From Caenorhabditis remanei (lineage: Eukaryota > Nematoda > Chromadorea > Rhabditida > Rhabditidae): a stretch of DNA of 64,000 nt. The DNA is taken from contig NC_071332.1 of the NCBI RefSeq assembly GCF_010183535.1, positions 13,702,001 to 13,766,000 of the forward strand. Direction: 5' to 3'. The notes below the pieces were generated by a model. That model saw only the letters and a program-made list of their open reading frames with translations, searched no databases and was not told the DNA's origin. Positions 1 through 12,058 of the stretch are shown piece by piece (within the stretch, counting starts at the first letter, position 1; each line of letters begins with the position of its first letter). The translations under genes were made by a program, and so were the position numbers.

Positions 1-1068
1 GTATGAAAGCTCTGCTACAGTATCCCAACTGGGGCTATGCGATGCTGCTTCAAAATCATGATTTCATAACGAAAACAGTCTATGAGTTGGATAGAATCTT
101 CGATCTAATGGGTGGAGTCATTGATGTTAAAACTGGGGGAGTAATATGGGAGAGGGATATGAAACATTTGAAATGGGACCCAAAATCATTGAAGCTGTTC
201 AGAAATGGTGAGTCGAAAAAGTCCAAATTCTTTCTATATTTATAGATCTACATAATTTTATTCAGAATCTGCGGTCCCGGAAGATGTTCTCAAAACTTCT
301 CTCACATTTGCATGTGGTTCAGTCCAGGCTTCTTTATCTCGTGAGACTGTTCGTTGGCTCATAGAAACCGCAGATTTGACTAGATTCATTGACCAACAGA
401 ATCAAATTGTAAGTTCCTACAGTTTCGCGCTTTCTGAGGTTCATTTCATTTCAGGTATTCGGTGGTGACGAACAAATGATTTCGACTTTTCAAATAAACT
501 CTCAACTCGGAATTCCCGGACACTTCACCAAAGATTGCTTGGAACAAGGAGTTTCCGTTGAACAGGTCACCAGGTTTAATTTAGTAAAGAAGCACGGACT
601 ATTCTTGTAACTTTTGAAATTTAGACTTGTCCACTGGTCTTCAACGGGGCACGCGAATTGTGTCACCAAAATTTCTCGCCACGGAGTTTGTCTTTTTGGA
701 ATTGAGGATTTGATACCTATGGCAGAACTTCCGCATTTATCATTCAATAAGGTAATTGTCTAGAATTTCCAATAAAAACTGATTTTCGAGCTATTGTTTT
801 ATAGGTATATCCAAAATTCGACTGGTCAATCATAGATTGTGCTGCTGAATTGGTGTTCAATCGAACATTTTTAGGACAAGATAATCAACATTTTGATGAG
901 GATTATTACAGTAACTTGGTCACGGTAAGTACATTTCAGGTGACTTCTTTTGAGAAATCATCACTTTTTCAGGTTCAATACCATAAGAACCACAAAAAAC
1001 CAGGATACAAATTGAATTGCATATCGAATCAAAAGCCACGGAGGTATGAAGATTATATAGGATCATGA
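1..1068 (+). CDS. GT14 core-2/I-branching-like glycosyltransferase, 5' partial
   Basis: C-terminal part of a core-2/I-branching (Pfam Branch, GT14) type glycosyltransferase; the N-terminal anchor lies before the window. Exons by eye: 1-207, 266-408, 455-573, 625-751, 805-924, 973-1068. Family-like stretches include NWGYAMLLQNHDFITKTVYE (the region reading 'W.Y...L.g.D.pl.t..e' in GT14), GHFTKDC, FDWSIIDCAAELVFNRTF and a terminal GYKLNC. The intron positions and the end (RYEDY near the stop) match the complete paralogue at 12758-14572. Members of this family act in the Golgi, adding N-acetylglucosamine branches to O-glycans; the exact acceptor of this nematode subgroup is not known to me. A reverse-strand paralogue follows immediately (tail to tail). 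Confidence 0.85.
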
Positions 1069-1328
1069 TTTTCTACGACGGAAGTATTTTCGCTCACAAT
1101 CCAGAAAGAAAACGTATGTTATATGATCAATATTCGAAGAAAAAATCAATAAGCTTACTCCATTTTTGTTTTCTGAAATAAAAAGTTGCAAGATCTCTGA
1201 ATCGTTTCTGCAAAAATGAATGATCGTTTCTTGCGTCTTATTAATTGTTCCCACAAAAAACCGTTTTGAATCTTCGAAGATTTGAGTTTATCAATATTAC
1301 GAGAGAAAACGGGAGATAAAATTTTCAG

Positions 1329-1470
1329 AGCCACTGGAATCTTTGTTCGTCCAAATATTCGTCATAACTTCTCTGCTTTCGACTTGATGTACAGTTCAAC
1401 TTGTATTCAGGATTATTGTGATTCTTATGGTATTGGACCTGAAGTTATGATATTTCGAAAGTCCAATTAA
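1329..1470 (+). pseudogene. orphan terminal-exon-like fragment
   Basis: A strong acceptor (TTTTCAG ending at 1328) is followed by an open frame of about 47 residues ending in TAA. It includes GIFVRPNIRHNFSAFDLMYS and IGPEVMIFRKSN and reads like real protein. No upstream partner exons are visible between here and the GT14 stop at 1068. It overlaps, on the opposite strand, the place where the neighbouring reverse GT14 gene should have its last exon. I do not recognise the family. Probably a relic exon of another gene; chance remains possible. Confidence 0.3.
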
Positions 1471-3174
1471 AACGATTCCTACCGTAACCATTTGACTGTA
1501 GTAGTCCTCATCAAGAAAGTTATTTTCCTGCCCCAAAAATGTTCGATTAAAAATCAGTTCAGCAGTACAATCTATGATTGACCAGTCGAAGGATGGATTT
1601 ACCTGAAAACAGAAACATTCGAAATAAGCTTTTCTACCTTAATTGATCCCTTATTCCACGCCACTGGTTGAAGTTCCGACATCGCTCTCAAATCCTCAAT
1701 TCCAAAGAGACAAATACCGTGACGCGCCGTCTTGGTGGCACAATTGACTGAGCCAGTGCGAGCCCATTGAGAAAATCTGAGCAGAAAAATTTGTGTGAGC
1801 CATTGATGGAAAATTTAAGATGTATTTTTTAAAACAAATTTTACCTGCTAACTTGATTGACAATAATCCCTTGATCCAAACAGTCATTTGTGAAATGTCC
1901 AGGCATTCCGAGTTGAGAGTTTATTTGAAGAATCGACATGAATTGCTCGTCGCTAGCGTATTCCTTGAATAAAAAATATGTTCAAACTTATCTTGCTTAC
2001 TCACAGTTTTATTAAGCTGATGAATGAATAATGTCAGGTCAACGGTCTCAATGAGCCACTGGACGGCTGCCCGAGGCAAGGAAGCCTCCACCAAGCCAGA
2101 GACAAATGTGAGAGGTGTACTCAAGACGTGTGCAGGGACCAGAGATTCTGGAAATATTTTTGTTTTCCGTTCTCTATTTGATCTCTTACCATTTCTGAAA
2201 AACTTCAGAGATTTCGGATCCCATTTTGACCCTATCAGTCTTCGTTTCGCTCTTTCCCAGTATGATGTTGCATCAGCTGCTCCTCCCATTATTTCGAATA
2301 CTCTATCCAGTTCATAAACACTTTTTGTGATTAAGTCATGATTCTGAAGCAACATGACATAACTCCAATTGGGAAACCGTAGGAGTGCCTCCATACATTG
2401 GGTGTGGCCTAGATTCTGATTATGACCAGCACTATCCATGTAGAGGGAAACTATAATCAAAAATATTTACGTAGATTATCATCACTCAAGCCAATTATTG
2501 CTATGTACCTGGCAACATAACCATCTGATCTTCAAAACACCCAACTAGCTGCTCGATCCTTTGCTTGAAATCATCTTTTGCATTCTTATCAACCACAAAA
2601 CAATATCGATTATCCGGATGCCATGTCATCTGAACTTGCTTCTCAATCAGCTCATAATCAGTGAACACGTTCCGAGCAAAAGCCACTCCTCCTAGTTTCA
2701 GAGAACTCATATTGTACTTAGGACGTATTCTTTTGGAAATTTCAGAGCATGACATGCTTAGAAAGGGATTGGCAACGAGTGGGATGCGGTTTTTGCCAGT
2801 GATAGTGGATAAATAGGCCTAAAATTAAACAACCAACAGTTATTTTTTTAGTGCTTTGCTCTTCTCCAAACCTTATTTCCTCTCAATACTTCTCCACAAC
2901 TGACATGTCGGGTCTCTGGACGTTTTATATAACCATCACTGTTCAGAATGTCATCCCAATTTTCTTTCCATAAGGCGTGCAGTACTCTCTCATATATTTT
3001 GACTTTCCTCTCATCAGATATGTAAGGATATGAAAATTTTATTTATACAGAATTGATTTATAAAAAAATTTAAATAAACTTACCAAAAACCCCAGAGAAT
3101 CGGAACACCAAATACCAGCATAAAAATGGTGTAAATATTATCCAGATCACTAGATATTTTTTGAGAAATCTCAT
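1396..3174 (-). CDS. GT14 core-2/I-branching-like glycosyltransferase, last exon apparently lost
   Basis: Reverse-strand paralogue of the genes at 1-1068 and 12758-14572. The first exon (3174-3084) encodes MRFLKKYLVIWIIFTPFLCW, a short cytoplasmic tail plus signal anchor, giving a type II Golgi topology. Later exons carry the same blocks: FARNVFTDYELIEKQVQMTW near 2650, AGHNQNLGHTQCMEALLRFP near 2400, NWSYVMLLQNHDLITKSVYE, and FDWSIIDCTAELIFNRTF near 1560. The exon ending DEDYYSQMVTV stops at about 1493 with a GTAGGA donor, but the final exon encoding GYKLNC in both paralogues is not found downstream. Reading through the donor gives a stop at 1396-1398. Either the C-terminus was replaced or the gene is decaying. 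Confidence 0.75.
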
Positions 3175-4237
3175 TACTCTGGACAGAAAAAAGAAAATCA
3201 GAGAGAAATGAAATGACATTTTGCGATGGCAATTTTTTGTAATAAATCTGGAAAAATGGTTTTACTTCTTGATGGGCTATAAGAATAGATGCGAGTCTAG
3301 AGATACGGAAAGTGGGTGCTAGCACTCTCGATCTCAGAATCGGAAGTTGCGAAGAGAAATTAATAGGACAGGTCGAGAGATCTAGATACGAAAAAGATTG
3401 AATAAGTACATGTTGCCATTTTCATTTTTTAGAAACTTCAAAAGAAAAGAAAGAGAGAGAATATTGTAGAAATTGATCGATAGATGCAAGTTTGGTTGTG
3501 ATCTGATTAGAAATATCTGTCACAAACTTAAAAATAAGCTGCCACCAATTTTCAAATGCCAAGCCGATTATCCTTTTATAGACACTCTTTTTCGATTAAT
3601 CATTGTTCTAGTCTCCCGAAAATTGACAGCTTTCTTCAAAACTTTTCGAGATTGAACATATATTATTTAGATAAAATGCTGCAGCAAACGAAAAAGAACT
3701 CCCGAGAAAATTCCCGACAAAGGAAAGCGCGGTGCGGTAAAAATTGGGAAGATCTGACTTAAAAGGAAAATATGCGCCTTGTATTCCTCTAGAAGTCTCT
3801 ATCATCCACCCTCTTTTCCTTGTATCTGGATGACATTCGGAATGCATATAAATCTTTCGTTTTCTGACTCGCGCCGTTTTCACTTCTTTTACTCACGAAA
3901 ATTGGTGTACTTATTCCATCTGTTACATGTTCTCTTTTTTGCTTTGTATGAATAAGATATTTTCAAAATTACCAAAGTTAGAGTGTCTTCTTTCAGTTCT
4001 CTATTCCCACATCCTCGTAAATCTCTCAGTTATTGTTTTCCTGAAGTCTTCTAGTCGATCAAGATCAATTGGTTAAGATCTTGAAATGATCTTTTCCCAT
4101 TTCTTTTTTTTCTAGAATCTATGCTAACCGCATCTCCGGAAATGTTGATTTTTCTACAGGACTACACACGCATTGTTTTCTGCCTTCTTCAGCTTCCTCT
4201 CTACCAATTTAATATTTACAGATTGAACCTTTGTGAA
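3175..4237. other. intergenic; promoter-side homology to second STELLO copy
   Basis: No convincing coding exon. Several short open frames lack splice or family support. The last ~190 bases (about 4050-4237) resemble the sequence ahead of the second STELLO copy (about 8640-8826), including a shared block around ACTACACACGCA, so the duplication includes upstream DNA. Similarity here is clearly lower than inside the gene bodies. Confidence 0.6.
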
Positions 4238-7200
4238 ATGATAGGAATGGAGAAACTTCCATTTTCATCGAACCGTTGTCACCCTCCATTTATACCCGGA
4301 CACTTTTCTATGATGATATTGTCAATTGTCAGTAGAATTTTACTGATAATCTTCTGTGCTTCATCTATAATAATGATGTATTATTCGTATAATAGCGATT
4401 ACGGTACTGTTGGGCTTCCAACTGATCACAATTTAAAAAGGTTTAGTAGAAGTGTCATCTGATAAATATTTTTTTATTTTTCAGGATATCTAAAAATGCG
4501 TCAGCTATCTCAGAATTTAAATATGTACGGCCAGTGACCAGAGTGAAGAAAGGAAATAAATGGATCGTTGTGACAAGTATAAGCTATCCGACTGAAGATG
4601 TCAAAGTAAATCAACGTGCTGAAAAACAAAAAAATTGATAATATTACAGAGACTCGCATCTATTGAAGACTGGAATTTAGTAGTTGTTGCGGATACCAAG
4701 ACACCTATTGATTGGAAGTTGGATGACGTTCATTTTTTATCCGTTTTATATCAGAAAACATTACGTAAGCAGGAATGAAGCAGAGTGATGACTCATTGAA
4801 CAATTTCAGCATTTTCGTTGTCTTATTCACTTCCTTACAAGTCTTATACAAGGAAAAACATAGGATATTTGTATGCAATTGCTCAAGGAGCCGAGTGGAT
4901 TTACGATACAGACGATGACAATAAACCTTATGATAAGTGACAATTAAAGTAATACTCAATTGAAAAAAAACAATTTTAAGACGAGGACTGGACCAATTTG
5001 ATTACGATGAAATCATATCGGGAGTACGGTTTCAAGTGAAAAATTCCGAAGCTGGAGTACTGTAAGTGAACAATTATAAAACTAATTTATGAACTATGCG
5101 ATTCTCCAGGGAACGTCTGTTCAATCCATATCGTTTCTACGGAATGGATCAGATGTGGCCAAGAGGGTTTCCATTAGAGCACATAGAAAAACATTCAAAT
5201 GGAAAAGAGCAGCAGGCACTGTGCTATAAAATGAAGAGATCAGCCGTACAGCAAGGACTAGTTCATCATGATCCAGATGTTGATGCTGTTTATAGGTAAA
5301 TAGAATTTGCGAAAATTGAAAACTTGAGTTGATTTGTTTTTCAGACTGCTGCATGCAGATTCAAAAAGTGGATTAGATATTAAGTTCAACACGTTTACAC
5401 CTCCCATCACATTATCAGTAGGAACCTACTCTCCATGGAATTCCCAAAATACTTTGTTTCATAAATCAGCATTCCACACATTATTTCTTCCGACAACTGT
5501 TTCTTTCAGGTAGTTCGTTTTTAATTTTACCGATAATTCTCCCTTTTTAGAACAACAGACATCTGGAGATCATTCATTTCCCAAAAAATTCTTCATTTAT
5601 CCGGATTAACTGTTTCATTCGTACCTACCAATGCTATTCAATTTAGAAATGCCCATGATTATTTGAAAGACTTCAAAGATGAGAAACAAGTATACGAAGA
5701 TTCGGGAAAAATGATTGAGTTTTTGAGCAATTGGAAATGTTCGAACGGAAATAGTTTGGAAGGGTGCATCAATGACTTGTTGAAAGATTTAGTCACGAAT
5801 AATCTTTGGGATAAAGAAGATTTCAAACTGATGTCATTTTTCTTGAATGATCTGAAATATATGGGGTAAGTTTTAATGTTGTTTCAATCAGAAAATCAGT
5901 GAGATTTTCTAGATTCGAGTTCCCCGAACTAATCGGAGAAAACTATCAAGATCCATATACTGCATCAAATAATGAAGAGGATAGAAATGTGAATTGCAGA
6001 CGGATGAATTTAGAGTTTGATGTTGTGGATCCGCGAGAATATCAACACCAGAATGTATATAAAGCGGAACAAAAATTAAACTACTTTGGAGACTTGGTTG
6101 AATGGTGTAATGAAGCAGGATATCACAGTAAAATACCGTTTGAGTCATCCCATAGAAACTGTTATTTTCTAGATTTATCAAAACAATTTCCATCTGCCAA
6201 TCAACTTGCCAAGAAGCATGACGAGTCGTATGTTTTGCAAAAGGACAAAGATAGTGTGAGTCAATATAAAACCTTTGTCATTTTCAGATTTCAGATTATG
6301 AAAAAGTGTAATTCAAACTATTGTTTTCAGGTACTGATTGTTGTGAACAACTATCCATGGAAGTACGGACATGGAATAATTCAACGACTCTATCAACCCT
6401 ACTTTGCATCTGTTGTATTCTGTGGTCCCTGGTATCCTGATTTAATAATTGAGCAAGATAATTTCACTTCAACCATCAATCCAATCAACTACATCCACAT
6501 AAATCCAGTTGAACTCAGAAGAGGATACTATGGATATCACTGTGTTTCTCTTGTTAAAGAAATGAGATTCAACAACGTGAGAGGATATTTTGTAATGTCT
6601 GATGACGCCATTTTCAATCTTTGGCAACGAATTGACTATTCGAGAGTTCATAGTGTGACTGGAGTCAATCATGAAAATGACCCTGCTTGGTGGTTTAATC
6701 GTGACTACGGTATGCTTTATTTAAATGGAAAACAGGACTTTGTGACTCGCAAGATTGAATTTACAGGAATTGTTGCTGCGCGAAAAATTGTGAAATCAAT
6801 AAACACTAACTCTGACCCAAAAGTTTCGGAGACATGGAAGAGGTTTTCGGATGGACTTGAAGCCAATGGATATGTCAGAAAAGGATGGTCTGTCAATCAG
6901 GAAATGACATCGGGAAGTGGAAGAAGTGAAGCAGATTTGTAAGCTTTCGAAACAACCCTTGTTATTTGAATTTCTTGTTTTCAGCTTTTATGTTCCGAGT
7001 TCTGAAATTAATTATTTTGGAAGTCTAATGAGAATCTTCTACCAACACAACTTTTTCTTGGAGTTAGCAATTAACAAGTTCTTGAAATCAGTTCGTCATC
7101 AAACGTAAGTTAACATCATACAATATCTAGCAACCCATCTCATTTTCAGATCGCTCATTCGTTCTTCCAGTTATATCTGGCTTGAAAAACGGGATCATTG

Positions 7201-7454
7201 GGCAGAAGTGTACAATAAAAATATGGTTGGTTTCCATCCAGTAAAACTGAGCAATTTCCAAAAACCCGGTGAAAAAAGAAAAAAGTATTGTGAGGCATTT
7301 CTTCAACTTTGGTTCGATATCATCTTCGGAGGATCCCAAAATTTTACAGTAAAAGCGGAAGACGATGCGGATTTCAAAAATGGTTAACTGTTATCCCTTC
7401 TCCTATCTTGTTCTGTTTTTTTCAGAATTTATTTTACGTGTTGGACTGTTTTAA
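4238..7454 (+). CDS. STELLO/DUF288-type putative glycosyltransferase, copy 1
   Basis: Thirteen exons by eye: 4238-4440, 4485-4605, 4650-4764, 4810-4936, 4981-5061, 5110-5295, 5345-5509, 5551-5865, 5913-6255, 6331-6938, 6985-7104, 7150-7382, 7426-7454. The lengths sum to a clean frame of about 881 residues. An N-terminal anchor (SRILLIIFCASSIIMMYYSY, near residues 27-46) implies a type II Golgi protein. The luminal part carries a DxD-like YDTDDDNKPYDK and the long conserved DUF288 body (NPYRFYGMDQMWPRGFPLEH; DIWRSFISQKIL; WYPDLIIEQDNF). Plant STELLO proteins are Golgi proteins linked to cellulose synthase assembly; the nematode role is unknown. The last intron is inferred from a T-rich CAG acceptor; without it the frame stops at TAA 7385-7387, so the C-terminus is uncertain by about ten residues. 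It is the undamaged member of a tandem pair. Confidence 0.88.
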
Positions 7455-8826
7455 TTGAATAATAAATGACGAAACTACAAAAAAAGCAATTAGAAAATAA
7501 AAGCGCTTACATCATTAAAATAAATTGATTCAAATAGAAAGTTGGTCAAAAATACCAAAGTTGAGAAGCACTTTCTTCGCTACTCGAATAAAACCTTCCT
7601 CGTAATTTAAAAAGTTCACTATGTTCGGCTTTTCTTTTACAATCCAGCGAAACTTCCGACCAAATATGTAGAACCAACCTTCCTTGTCGTGGCTCAACAA
7701 CCAGTAGTTGTTTCTCATCGAATGTCTGCGTGGTCTCATTCTCTCGGCCCCATATCCAGTATCACGCCACCTTTGATTACCTGCTGGTCTGTTGTTCCAT
7801 GTCGAGTCTGGAATATTAACTTTTAGTAGACGCAATGCATGACAGTTCTCTCCGCTAGCTTCTCGTTTCCCGAACTTCTCTTTCTCTTCATGGCCCAGTC
7901 GTCCTCTCATTCTCACCTTTCCAGAACATCTTCTCATTTGAATTCCTTCCCAATTTGCTTCCAAGGGACATACACATATTCCTGTTTCCATTTCCCGATT
8001 GACATCTGTTTGCAGTTTGCCCTTTCTCTCCGCACTGGAACATTCTCTCTTTTCACTCCAGCATCTTTCTGGAACCTGCCTTCCACCACAACGATAACAT
8101 CTTTTTCTTCAGGCTACCTGCGAATACTTTCACTTGGTTTTTCCATATTGTCCACTGCGTTTTGTTCTCTTGATCGCCAATATTGTATAGCTACTCAGTT
8201 GTATTGTATTTATTCATGTTAAAAATTATCAATATAAGAGGCGAGAGGCTAAGAATGAGTCCCTCACGAGACCATTCAAAGGGTGGGTTCAAAGTGAAAA
8301 CGCGGGGCAACAAATTAAAAGAATAGCCGGTGGAGGAGGGAATAGCACAGTAGTATAGAAAAAAAAAATATAAAATACATTTTGAATATAAAATAGAAAG
8401 TATTACGTGGAAGTGTGGTTTGAGAATAAAGAGTAAGCTCTAATGTGTACTAGTCATAATTAGAGTACATTATTCGGAAAGGGGAGTAAATATGAGGTCT
8501 GGGCTGTGACGGCGTTTCTTAGGGAAACAGTCTGGGAGAAAAAGTCAGAGCTATTGGGTAAAAACTATATTCATAGGACGGCAGGTAGAAGAGGAGAACC
8601 GGACGTGCGAATCTAGCTTCCCGTTTTTTTTTTCAATTTTTCGATCAATATCAATTGACTACGATTTTGAGATGATCTTTTCCAATTTCATATCTTTTTC
8701 ATAGATTCTAATCTAATCGCATCTTCGGAAATGTTCCGTTCTCCTACAAGACTACACACGCACTGTTTTCCTCCGTTTCAACCCCATTTGTAGCAATTTA
8801 ATATTTACAGATTGAATTTTTTTTAA
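7455..8826. other. spacer between the two STELLO copies
   Basis: Contains the broken reverse-strand gene described separately (7530-8190). From about 8200 to 8640 I see no coding exon, only AT-rich DNA with a purine-rich patch near 8330-8600. From about 8640 the sequence aligns with the region ahead of STELLO copy 1. Confidence 0.5.
7530..8190 (-). pseudogene. unrecognised broken gene between STELLO copies
   Basis: On the reverse strand an open frame runs from ATG at 7991 to a stop at 7530 (153 residues). Its second half reads like real protein: NNRPAGNQRWRDTGYGAERM, then NYWLLSHDKEGWFYIFGRKF, then VNFLNYEEGFIRVAKKVLLN. Just upstream, in a different frame (about 8110-7935), another protein-like stretch occurs (VIVVVEGRFQKDAGVKRENV and GKWKQEYVYVPWKQIGKEFK) ending in a stop. 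The best reading of both stretches therefore needs a frame change, suggesting a decayed gene or a missed intron. The family is not recognised. Confidence 0.4.
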
Positions 8827-11800
8827 ATGATGGAAACAGGAAAACTCACAGTTTTAATTTTATCTGATCGTTGCCGCTCTCCATTCTTATCTGGAAACTG
8901 TTCAATAACGTTATGGCCCATTGTCAGTAGAATTTTACTGATAATCTTCTGTGCTTCATCTATAATAATGATGTATTATTCGTATAATAGCGATTACGGT
9001 TCTGTTGGGCTTCCAACTGATCACAATTTGAAAAGGTTTAGTAGAAGTGTCATCTGATAAATATTTTTTTATTTTTCAGGATATCTAAAAATGCGTCAGC
9101 TATCTCAGAATTTAAATATGTACGGCCAGTGGCCAGAGTGAAGAAAGGGAATAAATGGATCGTTGTGACAAGTATAAGCTATCCGACTGAAGATGTCAAA
9201 GTAATTCAAAGTGTTGAAAAACAAAAAAATTGATAATATTACAGAGACTCGCATCTATTGAAGACTGGAATTTAGTAGTTGTTGCGGATACCAAGACACC
9301 GGTTGATTGGAAGTTGGATGACGTTCATTTTTTATCCGTTTTATATCAGAAAACATTACGTAAGCAGGAATGAAGCAGAGTGATGACTCATTGAACAATT
9401 TCAGCATTTTCGTTGTCTTATTCACTTCCTTACAAGTCTTATACAAGGAAAAACATAGGATATTTGTATGCGATTGCTCAAGGAGCCGAGTGGATTTACG
9501 ATACAGACGATGACAATAAACCTTATGATAAGTGACAATTAAAGTAATACTCAATTGAAAAAAAAACAATTTTAAGACGAGGACTGGACCAATTTGATTA
9601 CGATGAAATCATATCGGGAGTACGGTTTCAAGTGAAAAATTCCGAAGCTGGAGTACTGTAAGTGAACAATTATAAAACTAATTTATGAACTATGCGATTC
9701 TCCAGGGAACGTCTGTTCAATCCATATCGTTTCTACGGAATAGATCAGATGTGGCCAAGAGGGTTTCCATTAGAGCACATAGAAAAACATTCGAATGGAA
9801 AAGAACAGCAGGCACTGTGCTATAAAATGAAGAGATCATCCGTACAGCAGGGATTAGTTCATCATGATCCAGATGTTGATGCTGTTTATAGGTAAATAGA
9901 ATTTACGAAAATTGAAAACTCGAGTTTAATTGTTTTCCAGACTTCTGCATGCAGATTCAAAAAGTGGATTAGATATTAAGCTTAACACATTTACACCTCC
10001 CATCACATTATCAGTTGGAACCTACTCTCCATGGAATTCCCAAAATACTTTGTTTCATAAATCAGCATTTCACACACTATTTCTTCCGACAACTGTTTCT
10101 TTCAGGTAGTTAGTTCTCTTTTATCACAATATTTTTCTCTTTTAGAACAACGGACATCTGGAGATCATTCATTTCCCAAAAAATTCTTCATTTATCCGGA
10201 TTAACTGTTTCATTCGTACCTACCAATGCTATTCAATTTAGAAATGCCCATGATTATTTGAAAGACTTCAAAGATGAAAAACAAGTATACGAAGATTCGG
10301 GAAAAATGATTGAGTTTTTGAGCAATTGGAAATGTTCGAACGGAAATAGTTTGGAAGGGTGCATCAATGACTTGTTGAAAGATTTAGTCACGAATAATCT
10401 TTGGGGTAAAGAAGATTTCAAACTGATGTCATTTTTCTTGAATGATCTGAAATATATGGGGTAAGTTTTAATGTTGTTTCAATCAGGAAATCAATGAGAT
10501 TTTCTAGATTCGAGTTCCCCGAACTAATCGGAGAAAACTATCAAGATCCATATACTGCATCTAATAATGAAGAGGATAGAAATGTGAATTGCAGACGAAT
10601 GAATTTAGAGTTTGATCTAGTGGATCCGCGAGAATATCAACACCAGAATGTATATAAAGCGGAACAAAAATTGAACTACTTTGGAGATTTGGTTGAATGG
10701 TGTAATGAAGCAGGATATCAGAGTAAAATACCGTTTGAGTCATCCCAAAGAAACTGTTATTTTCTAGATTTATCGAAACAATTTCCATCTGCCAATCAAC
10801 TTGCCAAGAAGCATGACGAGTCGTATGTTTTGCAAAAGGACAAAGATAGTGTGAGTCAATATAAAACCTTTGTCATTTTCAGATTTCAGATTATGAAAAA
10901 GTGTAATTCAAACTATTGTTTTCAGGTACTGATTGTTGTGAACAACTATCCATGGAAGTACGGACATGGAATAATTCAACGACTCTATCAACCCTACTTT
11001 GCATCTGTTGTATTCTGTGGTCCCTGGTATCCTGATTTAATAATTGAGCAAGATAATTTCACTTCAACCATCAATCCAATCAACTACATCCACATAAATC
11101 CAGTTGAACTCAGAAGAGGATACTATGGATATCACTGTGTTTCTCTTGTTAAAGAAATGAGATTCAACAACGTGAGAGGATACTTTGTAATGTCTGATGA
11201 CGCCATTTTCAATCTTTGGCAACGAATTGATTATTCGAGAGTTCATCATTTGGTTGGTGTCCATCACGAAAAAGACCCTCTATGGTGGTTTGTTGATGAC
11301 TACGGTATGCTTTCTTTAAATGGAAAACGGACTTTGTAACTCGCAAGATTGAACTTGCAGGAATTGTTGCAGCAAGAAAAATTGTGGAATCAATAAAAAC
11401 AAACACTGACCCAAAAGTTTCGGAGACATGGAAGAGGTTTTCGGATGGACTTAAAGCCAATGGATATGTCAGAAAAGGATGGTCTGTCAATCAGGAAATG
11501 ACATCGGGAAGTGGAAGAAGTCAATCAGATTTGTGAGTTCCCAAAAAAAAAACAACCCTTGAAATTAGAAATCTTGTTTTTTAGTTTCTATCTTCCGAGT
11601 TCTGAAATTGATTATTTTGCAAGTCTGATGAGAATATTTTACCAACACAACTTTTTCTTGGAGTTAGCAATTAACAAGTTCTTGAAATCAGTTCGTCATC
11701 AAACGTAAGTTAGCATCATAAAACCTCTGGCAACCCATCTTATTTTCAGATCGCTCATTCGTTCTTCCAGTTATATCTGGCTTGAAGAACGTGATCACTG

Positions 11801-12058
11801 GGCAGAAGTCTACGATAAAAACATGGTTGGTTTTCATGCAGTAAAACTGAGCGATTTCCAAAAACCGGGTGAAAAAAGAAAAAAGTATTGTGAGGCATTT
11901 CTTCAAAATTGGTCCGATATCATCTTCGGAGAATCTCAAAATTTCACGGTGAAGGCGGATGACGATGCGGATTACAGAAATGGTTAACTGTTGTTTTTTT
12001 CTCCTATCTCGTTTTGTTTTTTTTTTCAGGATTCATTTTACGTGTTAGACTGTTTTAG
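8827..12058 (+). pseudogene. STELLO/DUF288-type putative glycosyltransferase, copy 2, frameshifted
   Basis: Tandem copy of the gene at 4238-7454 with the same thirteen-exon structure. It starts at ATG 8827 and the final stop is TAG at 12056-12058. The first ~30 residues differ strongly from copy 1, then the sequence is nearly identical from the membrane anchor through about 11250. Compared with copy 1, one base is missing in the run AAAACGG near 11328 (AAAACAGG in copy 1), so the frame ends at TAA 11337-11339, inside the exon equivalent to 6331-6938. Everything downstream, including both later splice sites and the terminal exon, remains open in the shifted frame, so the lesion is recent or a sequence error. 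As read, the product is cut to roughly the first three quarters. Confidence 0.82.
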
